From assembly GCA_903839795.1 (NCBI GenBank), contig CAIMDR010000529.1:1-11925 (forward strand): a DNA stretch of 11,925 bases, read 5' to 3'. The notes below the pieces were generated by a model that saw nothing but the letters and a program-made list of their open reading frames with translations, did no database searches and had not been told where the DNA came from. This document shows positions 1-5,864 of this stretch, piece after piece. The position numbers and the translations under genes were made by a program. Numbering within the stretch: position 1 is the first letter of the stretch; each line of letters starts with the position of its first letter. The stretch is from an uncultured Methylococcaceae bacterium. GTDB taxonomy: Bacteria > Pseudomonadota > Gammaproteobacteria > Methylococcales > Methylomonadaceae.

Positions 1-47
1 AACGTAACTTCATCTCATCTTATGGATAGCAACTTAGTACGAGGGAC

Positions 48-80
48 AGACCTGACAGGTTTTATAAACCTGTCAGGTCT
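48..80. repeat. 33-bp perfect palindrome, copy 1 of 2
   Basis: The arms are 15 bp (48-62 and 66-80, starting AGACCTGACAGG) around a 3-base centre. The same 33-base element recurs at 7961-7993 with only the central bases changed. Two copies in 12 kb point to a dispersed extragenic palindrome of the host genome. No T-tract follows, so it is not a classical terminator. Confidence 0.9.
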
Positions 81-115
81 AACATCGGGATTTTTGTCAT
101 GATTAAAGTGGGTAG

Positions 116-212
116 TGAAGCGTGACGGGGCTTGCAGCCCAGTTATTCACGTTTTAAAAGTTATTGAAGTCTTTAAATGTTTCGGGGGGGGGGGGGCAAC
201 CCCCTACCGGCA
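116..212. repeat. ~95-bp dispersed repeat, left copy flanking the DUF1640 gene
   Basis: It matches 579-674 without indels over at least the first 60 bases, at a constant offset of 463. A 23-base block (151-173 against 614-636) is identical. Each copy begins TGAAGCGT and carries a small hairpin built around TTGCA. This copy ends in a run of 13 G (184-196) followed by CAACCCCC, which can pair back on the G run. Confidence 0.8.
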
Positions 213-239
213 TCCTAATTTAGGGGCGGTGTTGTCAAT

Positions 240-512
240 TTAGAAAAAAGATTTAACCACAATCGACAGTACACCGGCTAACAGTACACCAAGCATCCAT
301 CTATTTAGTTTTAGCTCTCCATCAATTCTTTCAAAGCGTACATTCATGTTTGACTTAATTTCGTTTTTTGCCTCGGTTAGATCATGTTTGGTTACTAGCC
401 CATCTTGAGCCTCGGCAATTACTCTGATAACAGTTTCCGATTGTTTTTGGTCAAACCCCGCTATTTTTAGCTTATCGACTAACGCAAGCATGTCAAAAGT
501 TATAGTGGTCAT
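240..512 (-). CDS. DUF1640-type small coiled-coil membrane protein
   Basis: This 90-residue protein starts at 512, with AAGGAA seven bases upstream on the minus strand. Residues 1-40 (TFDMLALVDKLKIAGF, then an EAQDGLVTKHDL segment) follow the pattern of the DUF1640/CCDC90-like family. Residues 40-70 are charged and helix-forming, suited to a coiled coil. Residues 72-90 form one hydrophobic C-terminal membrane anchor (WMLGVLLAGVLSIVV). There is no signal peptide. In bacteria the family has no firmly assigned function; the mitochondrial relatives include MCUR1. The gene lies opposite to the Cas genes and is bracketed by two diverged direct repeats, so it may have moved or been copied as a cassette. 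No clear terminator is seen, though CCTAATTTAGG at 214-224 is a weak palindrome downstream. Family assignment is fairly sure, function unknown. Confidence 0.75.
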   Translation of the reverse strand: MTTITFDMLALVDKLKIAGFDQKQSETVIRVIAEAQDGLVTKHDLTEAKNEIKSNMNVRFERIDGELKLNRWMLGVLLAGVLSIVVKSFF

Positions 513-519
513 TTTGAAT

Positions 520-525
520 TTCCTT
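520..525 (-). promoter_or_regulatory. Ribosome binding site of the DUF1640-type gene
   Basis: TTCCTT on the plus strand reads AAGGAA on the minus strand, seven bases before the start codon. It supports the start at 512. Confidence 0.6.
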
Positions 526-578
526 TAAGTTAATTTCGACAAAATAGACGCTCGGAACAGTATTGTCAAATTATTGAC

Positions 579-674
579 TGAAGCGTAACGGAGTTTGCAA
601 CCCCGTTACTCCTGTTTTAAAAGTTATTGAAGTCTTCAAACGTTTTAGTTGGGTTTGCAAACCCCGATCGGTAT
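579..674. repeat. ~95-bp dispersed repeat, right copy flanking the DUF1640 gene
   Basis: This is the partner of 116-212. Here the hairpin is clearer: AACGGaGTT-TGC-AACcCCGTT at 588-608. A second short palindrome, GGGTTTGCAAACCC, lies near 650-664. The structure suggests a family of GTTTGCAAC-centred palindromes. Confidence 0.8.
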
Positions 675-696
675 GGGTTTATGAGCCAAAATGCTT

Positions 697-798
697 AGGA
701 ATGCGTATGAAATAACTTAGGCATCTTGCTCCCTCTCCCTTCGGGAGAGGGCTGGGGAGAAGGGATATAAATGGTCAAGTTATTTCATGCATGCTCCT
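697..798. repeat. 102-bp MITE-like nested inverted repeat
   Basis: The outer arms are 697-718 and 777-798. They pair over 22 positions with 5 mismatches, the inner 12 (ATGAAATAACTT, 707-718 and 777-788) being perfect. Inside lies a perfect 9-bp hairpin, CCCTCTCCC-TTC-GGGAGAGGG (731-751), a motif known as a dispersed repeat in many proteobacteria. No transposase is present, so any movement would need an enzyme supplied elsewhere. Confidence 0.75.
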
Positions 799-1071
799 TA
801 CTACTTTTATGTAAAAATGAAGGATGCGAAATATTACACGGTTATCCACTGTAAATCACATATAGATTTTTAGATAAATAATTTCGATCTTAACGGATAC
901 CATCCCTTTAAGGGATTTTATCTGTATGAGCTTACAACAACGTGAATGGAAATTTAATTTCTGAAAAACTATAGAGCCGTTTTTTTTTCGGGTAGTTAAA
1001 ACTTAAAATAATTTTTCGTAATATGACACCAAGGCGTTAAAAAAGTGTTATTTTATGCAAAATTATAGGTA

Positions 1072-1095
1072 ATGACATTACAAACAGCCTGTCAT
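1072..1095. promoter_or_regulatory. Candidate operator upstream of the WYL regulator
   Basis: ATGACA (1072-1077) and TGTCAT (1090-1095) form an inverted repeat with 12 bases between. A further direct half-site, ATGACA, lies at 1023-1028. This is a plausible autoregulatory site for the WYL protein that starts 74 bases downstream, or for an unrelated regulator. The promoter hexamers could not be placed with confidence. Confidence 0.35.
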
Positions 1096-1168
1096 GTATT
1101 TTTCCGTTGTATAACTACCTAAATACATAGCCTTAAACTACGACTGCAATAAATAACCTGGGAAAGAA

Positions 1169-2149
1169 ATGGATCGATTCGACAGAATTTACCGGTTACA
1201 TGGGCTCTTAATCAACCGGCGCACACCGATTCCGTTAACGGATATCATGGATAAACTGCAATGTTCAAAATCCACAGTAACCCGCTGCATTGAAGAATTA
1301 AGGAATTATCTTAATGCCCCCTTGGAGTATGACAGGCAACGGCACGGCTACTTTTACAACCAACAACACGCAGATAAGCCCTACGAATTGCCCGGATTAT
1401 GGTTTAGTGCCGAAGAACTTAACGGCCTGCTTATTTGTCATCAAATTCTGCAAAACATCAGCCCCGGCATCCTTAGCCAGCAGATAACCCAGCTACAACA
1501 AAGAATCGACGATATCTTTAAAATACGCCATCAGGCATCCGCCAATATTTCACAAAAAATAAAACTTCTCTCCACCGGACGACGCTTAAAAGACGACGCC
1601 CAATTTAAAAAAACTGCCTCCGCCTTATTTAACGGCAAACAAATCAACATCCACTATAACGGCAGAGGCGAAAACGCCACCCAAACTGACCGAACCATCT
1701 CACCACAACAACTGATCTACTACCGGGATAACTGGTATATCGCCGCCTTTTGCCATCATCGTAATGAGTTACGGGTATTTGCCATCGACAACATCAGCTC
1801 GTCAAAAATACTGGATAAACAAATCGCTAAAACCATTGACCCCACGCAAGTTGAGCAATTTCTCACCTCATCTTATGGCATCTTTAGCGGCACTGCCAAA
1901 CATATCGCCGTACTGGAATTCTCAAAATTTAGAGCCCAATGGGTCGCTGACGAAAGCTGGCATCCCAACCAACAAGGCCAATGGCTGGAGAATGGCAACT
2001 ACCAACTTGGCATCCCCTTTAACGACAGCCGCGAATTGATCATGGACATACTCAAACACGGAGCCGAAGTGGAAGTTAAAGCGCCTGAATTTTTACGCGA
2101 GGCAGTCATCCAGCAAATAGCGGCCATGCAAAAAAAGTATAAAAAATAA
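1169..2149 (+). CDS. WYL-domain transcriptional regulator next to the Cas operon
   Basis: This 326-residue protein begins with a DeoR/HTH_11-type winged helix-turn-helix (about residues 1-65, recognition segment KLQCSKSTVTRCIEELR). A linker follows, then a WYL domain (about 140-225) with the signature written WYI at 189-191 and RVFAIDNI at 202-209. A WCX-type C-terminal domain spans about 243-320. WYL domains are ligand- or nucleic-acid-sensing and are often found next to CRISPR-Cas genes, where some act as repressors (established for the family). Regulation of cas3 or Cascade here is inference. The start is preceded by GGAAAG at a short distance. A hairpin and 69 bases separate it from cas3. 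It uses C-ending codons (AAC, ATC, GGC) much more than the cas genes, which prefer T-ending ones, so it may have a different history from the rest of the locus. Confidence 0.85.
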   Translation: MDRFDRIYRLHGLLINRRTPIPLTDIMDKLQCSKSTVTRCIEELRNYLNAPLEYDRQRHGYFYNQQHADKPYELPGLWFSAEELNGLLICHQILQNISPGILSQQITQLQQRIDDIFKIRHQASANISQKIKLLSTGRRLKDDAQFKKTASALFNGKQINIHYNGRGENATQTDRTISPQQLIYYRDNWYIAAFCHHRNELRVFAIDNISSSKILDKQIAKTIDPTQVEQFLTSSYGIFSGTAKHIAVLEFSKFRAQWVADESWHPNQQGQWLENGNYQLGIPFNDSRELIMDILKHGAEVEVKAPEFLREAVIQQIAAMQKKYKK

Positions 2150-2152
2150 ATC

Positions 2153-2175
2153 ACAACCTCATGTTCTGAGGTTGT
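2153..2175 (+). promoter_or_regulatory. Hairpin in the cas3 leader
   Basis: ACAACCTCA-TGTTC-TGAGGTTGT forms a perfect 9-bp stem with a 5-base loop, starting 3 bases after the WYL stop. The bases after it (CAGTGTGG) are not a T-tract, so termination on this strand is doubtful. Its 3' arm contains GAGG (2168-2171), the only good Shine-Dalgarno sequence for the upstream GTG start at 2180. Read on the other strand it is followed by a T-rich run. Confidence 0.6.
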
Positions 2176-2218
2176 CAGTGTGGATAATGGGAATTACGTT
2201 AAGAGTTGGGGCAGAAAC

Positions 2219-4825
2219 ATGACGGAAAAGTTATATTACAAGTATTGGGGCAAGGCCAGTTCAGATAATGACAGCGGCGCAAGTTACCATTTGTTGCCTT
2301 ACCATTGTTTGGATGTGGCTGCGGTGGCTGATCAATGGTGGTTGCATAGTTCAAGTTTACGGCGACAATTTACCCAAGCTATGCAGGTTGAAACGGAAGG
2401 TCAAGCATATTCATGGGTATTGTTTTTTGTAGCGTTACATGATTTGGGAAAATTGGATATTCGTTTTCAGTGGAAAGCAAAAGAAACGGCTATTGAATTG
2501 CAACCTGATCTACTTGAAAATATCAGGCAAGTAAATACTGGTTATTATCACGGCGATGCTGGGTACGCTTGGTTCTTATACGAATCAAAATCTTATGGAT
2601 TTAATTCTTCAATTGCAGCTCAAGCAAGCGAATGGATGATACAGGTTGCAGGGCATCACGGTGTTATTCCAGTCAATAGGCAAGATAAACAACAAGTTTC
2701 TGGCGTAAGTCCTTTATTGATAGCAAGAGACTGGCAAGCACGGATTGATTGGATAAGCGATTTGAAACAATTGTTTTCAGTCGATTTAAATGCTATTCCC
2801 GAAAATATTCCGCAGCTAATAGCAGGTTTTTGCAGTATCTGTGATTGGATTGGTTCAAGTGTTGAGTATTTTAACTACGAAACGAAATCTGATATCACCC
2901 TAAAAGAATATTTTGATTCCCGCACTGACAATGCAAAGCATGCTTTAAAAGGCTTCGGCATTCTTTCTCAGCTTACAGCCAATAATACATTAGAAACACT
3001 CTTTCCTCTGTATGCCACTGATGGCTCATTGTACAAGCCGCGTGGCTTACAAACGTTAACGTCGAAGTTGTCCTTGGAACAAAATTTAACTTTGATTGAA
3101 GCGCCGACGGGTTCGGGTAAAACCGAAACTGCATTGGTTTATGCAGCAAACCTGTTACATCAAGGGTTTGCTGACAGTATTATTTTTGCCTTGCCGACAC
3201 AAGCCACTGCAAATGCCATGTTAGACCGCTTGGAAGCAATGGCTGGTAATTTATTTGTTGAAGGTGCGAATGTGGTATTAGCGCACGGCAAAAGTAGCTT
3301 TAGGTTAGAAAAAATCCTGGATATTCATAAAGAAACGGCACAAGGTCAGGAGGAAGCTACCCAACAAGCTATGCGCTGGCTAACTGCAAGTAAAAAACGC
3401 GCTTTTTTAGGGCAAATTGGAGTATGCACGATTGACCAGGTTTTATTGTCTGTTTTGCCTGTGAAGCATAAATTTGTCCGTAGTTTTGGCATTCAAAAAA
3501 GTGTGTTGATTGTTGACGAAGTTCATGCGTATGACAGTTATATGTATGGCTTACTGGAAGCGGTTTTGAAGCGACAATATGAAGCGGGCGGAAGTACGTT
3601 GTTATTATCTGCTACCTTGCCTCAACAACAGCGTGAAGCTTTAGCGCGAAGTTGGGGCGATGCAAAAATCGAGATAACGAAAACCTATCCGCTGATTACT
3701 CAAGTTTATGCCGATAAAACCAGTCAGTCTTTTCAAATTTTAGATGTTAGCCAATTACCCGAACCAAGAGAAGTGCATTTAGAGGCATGGGTATTGGCTG
3801 ATTTGCAATTTACTGATGACAGCTTGCAGGAAATCATTACTGTCGCCAAACAAGGCGTGAAAGTCGCGGTGATTTGTAATTTAGTTGCTGATGCTCAAGA
3901 CTTAGCCATGCGATTAAAAGAACGTGCTGGCATAGATGGTATAGAAGTCGATTTATTTCATTCCCGCTTTCGTTTTATAGATCGTCAGCAAAAAGAAGAA
4001 ACAGTTAAGGCCTTATACGGTAAAGACAACGCCAAACGCGCTGTGGGCGGACGTATCTTGGTGGCAACTCAGGTTGTTGAGCAAAGTCTGGATTTAGATT
4101 TTGATTGGATGATAACGCAACTTTGCCCTGTTGATTTGTTGTTTCAGCGCATGGGGCGATTGCACCGTCATGCGCGTGATAAATCTGAACGTCCAATTAA
4201 TTTTGCAGAGCCGCGTTGTGTCGTTATCGTGCCAGAACAGGAGGGAAAATATGGGAATAGCCAGTACGTCTATAAAAATACTCGTGTTTTATGGCGTACT
4301 GAACAGTTCGTATCTAAAAGTGTGTCTGTTATTTTTCCAGAAGCTTATCGTGATTGGATAGAGCAAGTTTATCAAGATGAGGCTTGGCAAGATGAAGCAC
4401 CAACAATGACTGCAACCTATGAGAAATATAAAGACGAGGTGCAGTTTGTTGCAAAAATAACTGCCAATATGGTTACTGAGCTGCAAACAAAACCTTTATC
4501 CGATGAAGATGATAGAGCCAGCACCTTAACTCGCGATGGCGAAATGAGCTTAACAGTTTTACCAGTAGTTGAGAAAAGTGGAAAAACATATACCTTGGAA
4601 GGTGAGTGGATTGATGGAGAAAGTAAGAGGTACTGGGAGCAAGTGAGCTTAAATAGTGTTTGTGTACCCGATACTTGGAAGCATTTGTTTGTAAATGCTT
4701 CCAAAAAGGACGGAGTTATTTACCTGGTGATGCAAAAAACCGAGGAAGATGCTTGGCAAGTAGAGCTTGAAAAAGATCATTTGCTGTATTCTGTTCAACA
4801 AGGATTGGAACGGAAGAAAAAATAA
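2219..4825 (+). CDS. cas3: Cas3 helicase-nuclease, type I-E
   Basis: Cas3 is recruited by Cascade after R-loop formation, nicks the displaced strand with its HD nuclease, and unwinds and degrades DNA with its SF2 helicase. From the ATG at 2219 the protein has 868 residues. The HD domain shows H29, H74-D75 (ALHDLGKLD), H111 and H146-H147. Helicase motifs follow: Walker A APTGSGKT (295-302), DEVH (433-436), SAT (464-466) and QRMGRLHR (643-650). The C-terminal domain retains TRDGEMSL (771-778). All key residues are present, so it should be active. I chose 2219 because the result starts in register with E. coli Cas3 (YxxYWGK near residue 8). A GTG at 2180 would add 13 residues and has the better Shine-Dalgarno sequence, so the start is not settled. 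A strong terminator follows at once, separating cas3 from Cascade. Confidence 0.97.
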   Translation: MTEKLYYKYWGKASSDNDSGASYHLLPYHCLDVAAVADQWWLHSSSLRRQFTQAMQVETEGQAYSWVLFFVALHDLGKLDIRFQWKAKETAIELQPDLLENIRQVNTGYYHGDAGYAWFLYESKSYGFNSSIAAQASEWMIQVAGHHGVIPVNRQDKQQVSGVSPLLIARDWQARIDWISDLKQLFSVDLNAIPENIPQLIAGFCSICDWIGSSVEYFNYETKSDITLKEYFDSRTDNAKHALKGFGILSQLTANNTLETLFPLYATDGSLYKPRGLQTLTSKLSLEQNLTLIEAPTGSGKTETALVYAANLLHQGFADSIIFALPTQATANAMLDRLEAMAGNLFVEGANVVLAHGKSSFRLEKILDIHKETAQGQEEATQQAMRWLTASKKRAFLGQIGVCTIDQVLLSVLPVKHKFVRSFGIQKSVLIVDEVHAYDSYMYGLLEAVLKRQYEAGGSTLLLSATLPQQQREALARSWGDAKIEITKTYPLITQVYADKTSQSFQILDVSQLPEPREVHLEAWVLADLQFTDDSLQEIITVAKQGVKVAVICNLVADAQDLAMRLKERAGIDGIEVDLFHSRFRFIDRQQKEETVKALYGKDNAKRAVGGRILVATQVVEQSLDLDFDWMITQLCPVDLLFQRMGRLHRHARDKSERPINFAEPRCVVIVPEQEGKYGNSQYVYKNTRVLWRTEQFVSKSVSVIFPEAYRDWIEQVYQDEAWQDEAPTMTATYEKYKDEVQFVAKITANMVTELQTKPLSDEDDRASTLTRDGEMSLTVLPVVEKSGKTYTLEGEWIDGESKRYWEQVSLNSVCVPDTWKHLFVNASKKDGVIYLVMQKTEEDAWQVELEKDHLLYSVQQGLERKKK

Positions 4826-4826
4826 T

Positions 4827-4853
4827 AAAAAGGGCGATGTTATCGCCCTTTTT
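4827..4853. terminator. Bidirectional terminator shared by cas3 and the mini-CRISPR
   Basis: AAAAAGGGCGAT-GTT-ATCGCCCTTTTT is a perfect 12-bp stem with a 3-base loop. It gives a GC-rich stem and a T-run on either strand. It begins one base after the cas3 stop and ends exactly where the degenerate CRISPR repeat begins, so it can also end a leftward transcript of that array. Confidence 0.9.
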
Positions 4854-4942
4854 ATTTAAGCCCCACGGGTGTGGGGAATATTTTTCTGTTTAGCTACAAC
4901 ACTAGGTGTAGTAAGGTTCATCCCCACGAGTGTGGGGAGAAT
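4854..4942 (-). CRISPR. Two-repeat, one-spacer type I-E mini-array
   Basis: The two repeats lie at 4915-4942 and 4854-4881, with a period of exactly 61 bases, the type I-E unit length. On the minus strand the first repeat reads ATTCTCCCCACACTCGTGGG and then GATGAACC. This matches the I-E form: a 6-bp stem CCCCAC/GTGGGG, a 4-base loop and an ATGAACC handle. The second repeat keeps the stem (CCCCAC-ACCC-GTGGGG) but its 3' end has decayed to CTTAAAT, as expected for the last repeat of an array. The spacer is 33 bases (4882-4914) and contains an imperfect palindrome (4894-4911). Cas6e could still release one complete crRNA, because the 5' handle comes from the intact repeat and the 3' stem from the decayed one. 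No further repeat is seen 61 bases to either side. Confidence 0.85.
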
Positions 4943-4945
4943 TTA

Positions 4946-5023
4946 ATTTTACACGGTGTGACTAATTTTTGCATCTTGATAATTAGGTATAGTACTTGAT
5001 ATTTAAAGTGTGTCGTGTAAAAT
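4946..5023. promoter_or_regulatory. Divergent intergenic control region with 10-bp inverted repeat
   Basis: ATTTTACACG (4946-4955) and CGTGTAAAAT (5014-5023) are perfect inverted copies 58 bases apart. They enclose the only room for a leftward promoter of the mini-array and a rightward promoter of the DUF3800 gene. A rightward candidate is TTGATA (4976-4981) with TATTTA (5000-5005). Leftward candidates are weaker. The inverted repeat could be an operator pair or the ends of a small mobile remnant. Confidence 0.4.
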
Positions 5024-5049
5024 CAAGCCCAATAAAAAAATCGCTTGGT

Positions 5050-5055
5050 AGGAGA
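5050..5055 (+). promoter_or_regulatory. Ribosome binding site that sets the DUF3800 start
   Basis: AGGAGA lies seven bases before a TTG at 5063. The in-frame GTG at 5057 is one base away, too close, and the TTG at 5045 lies upstream of the site. It therefore favours initiation at 5063. Confidence 0.6.
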
Positions 5056-5062
5056 CGTGTGT

Positions 5063-5680
5063 TTGATTATTTATTTGGATGAATCTGGCGATTTGGGATT
5101 TGATTTTGAGAACAAATCGCCCTCGCATTATTTTGTAATTGCTGTTCTTGTTTGCAAAGATGCCGTAATGGATAAACAGCTACAGAAGGCCATCAGCCGG
5201 ACTATTAAAAATAAGCTTGGTGCTAAAGCAAATGAACTGAAAGGGACAAAAATCGAGTTGAAAATAAAAACTTATTTTTTAGCTCAATTGCACAAGTTGG
5301 CAGTAAACGATTTTGAAATTTACGCTGTTATAGTTGACAAGCGTAAGCTTCTAAAAACAGATACTCAAAATAAATCAGAGCTTTATAACCAAATAACCAG
5401 CATGTTGCTTCAACAGATAACAACACAGGATGTGAGCGCAGTGACATTGATTGTTGATAAAAGCAAAAACAAATATGGGATGAAAATTTTTGATGACTAC
5501 CTTAAACGGCAACTGAACTTGGAAATGCCTTTTTTCATTCATCATTACAGCTCTAGCGCAAGTAGAGGTTTACAAGCTGTTGACTTGTTTTGTTGGGGGA
5601 TTTACCGAAAGTACGAGCATCAAGATGCTGAATGGTATCAGGCTTATGAATCAATGATAAGCTACGAGAAAGAATATTAA
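5063..5680 (+). CDS. DUF3800 protein, RNase H-like fold, inside the Cas locus
   Basis: From the TTG at 5063 the protein has 205 residues and begins MIIYLDESGD, the usual DUF3800 start. An upstream TTG at 5045 would add six. Conserved acidic positions fit an RNase H-like metal site: D6-E7 in LDESGD, the ELKG motif at 58-61, D132 in LIVDKSKNK and D174 in LQAVDLF, the last in the SRGLQAVDLFCWGIYRK segment typical of the family. DUF3800 proteins are common in phages and defence islands and are predicted nucleases; the activity is not generally shown. The gene sits between the mini-CRISPR and cas8e, on the same strand as both neighbours, where standard I-E loci have nothing. An accessory nuclease, a regulator-processing enzyme or an unrelated passenger are all possible. 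The residues look intact, so it is probably a functional gene. Confidence 0.85.
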   Translation: MIIYLDESGDLGFDFENKSPSHYFVIAVLVCKDAVMDKQLQKAISRTIKNKLGAKANELKGTKIELKIKTYFLAQLHKLAVNDFEIYAVIVDKRKLLKTDTQNKSELYNQITSMLLQQITTQDVSAVTLIVDKSKNKYGMKIFDDYLKRQLNLEMPFFIHHYSSSASRGLQAVDLFCWGIYRKYEHQDAEWYQAYESMISYEKEY

Positions 5681-5686
5681 GCGACC

Positions 5687-5752
5687 CCTGTTATGCCGAA
5701 TTCCCAAAGCTTAGCCAACCTACGGAAGGGAACACCAAGGGCGCATAACAGG
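5687..5752. repeat. 66-bp element with 10-bp terminal inverted repeats
   Basis: CCTGTTATGC (5687-5696) and GCATAACAGG (5743-5752) are perfect inverted copies. The interior is not symmetric. It resembles a small MITE-like or dispersed element lying between the DUF3800 gene and cas8e. It does not fit an integron attC site, because the arm order is the reverse of that arrangement. Confidence 0.6.
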
Positions 5753-5808
5753 ACTTACTCGCTTGGTGGAAATATTACCACAGAGGCAAAAAATGTCCTA
5801 CAGCGATT

Positions 5809-5837
5809 TTGATTTAAAAAAGTAAAGACGGTATATG
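5809..5837 (+). promoter_or_regulatory. Candidate sigma-70 promoter of the Cascade operon
   Basis: TTGATT (5809-5814) and TATATG (5832-5837) are separated by 17 bases and lie 28 bases before the cas8e start. Each matches 4 of 6 consensus bases. With the 184-base gap and the inverted repeat upstream, it suggests that Cascade is transcribed on its own rather than only by read-through from the DUF3800 gene. Confidence 0.45.
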
Positions 5838-5864
5838 GCTTAACAATACTTAGGAAAAATCTAA

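Larger units (their letters stand above)
513..1168. other. 656-bp stretch without a convincing gene
   Basis: It holds the second direct repeat (579-674), the nested inverted repeat (697-798), a 15-base palindrome with 7-bp arms (ATCCCTT-T-AAGGGAT, 902-916), and an AT-rich stretch (about 800-1168) that should contain the promoter of the WYL gene. No plausible coding frame was seen on either strand. Confidence 0.7.

Noticed and set aside
798..804. Seed match of the mini-CRISPR spacer (TTACTAC) upstream of the WYL gene
   Set aside because: The match is seven bases, lacks an AAG-type PAM, and lies about 365 bases from the gene, so chance explains it.
1112..1121. TAACTACCTA near the WYL start as a target of the spacer (ACTACACCTA)
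   Set aside because: Alignment needs a two-base gap in the seed region, which would not support Cascade binding.
2153..2175. Rho-independent terminator of the WYL gene
   Set aside because: The stem is good but no T-tract follows on the plus strand, so it is listed as a leader hairpin instead.
5687..5752. Integron attC site
   Set aside because: The ends are GTTATGC then GCATAAC, the reverse of the attC order, and no integrase or cassette structure is present.
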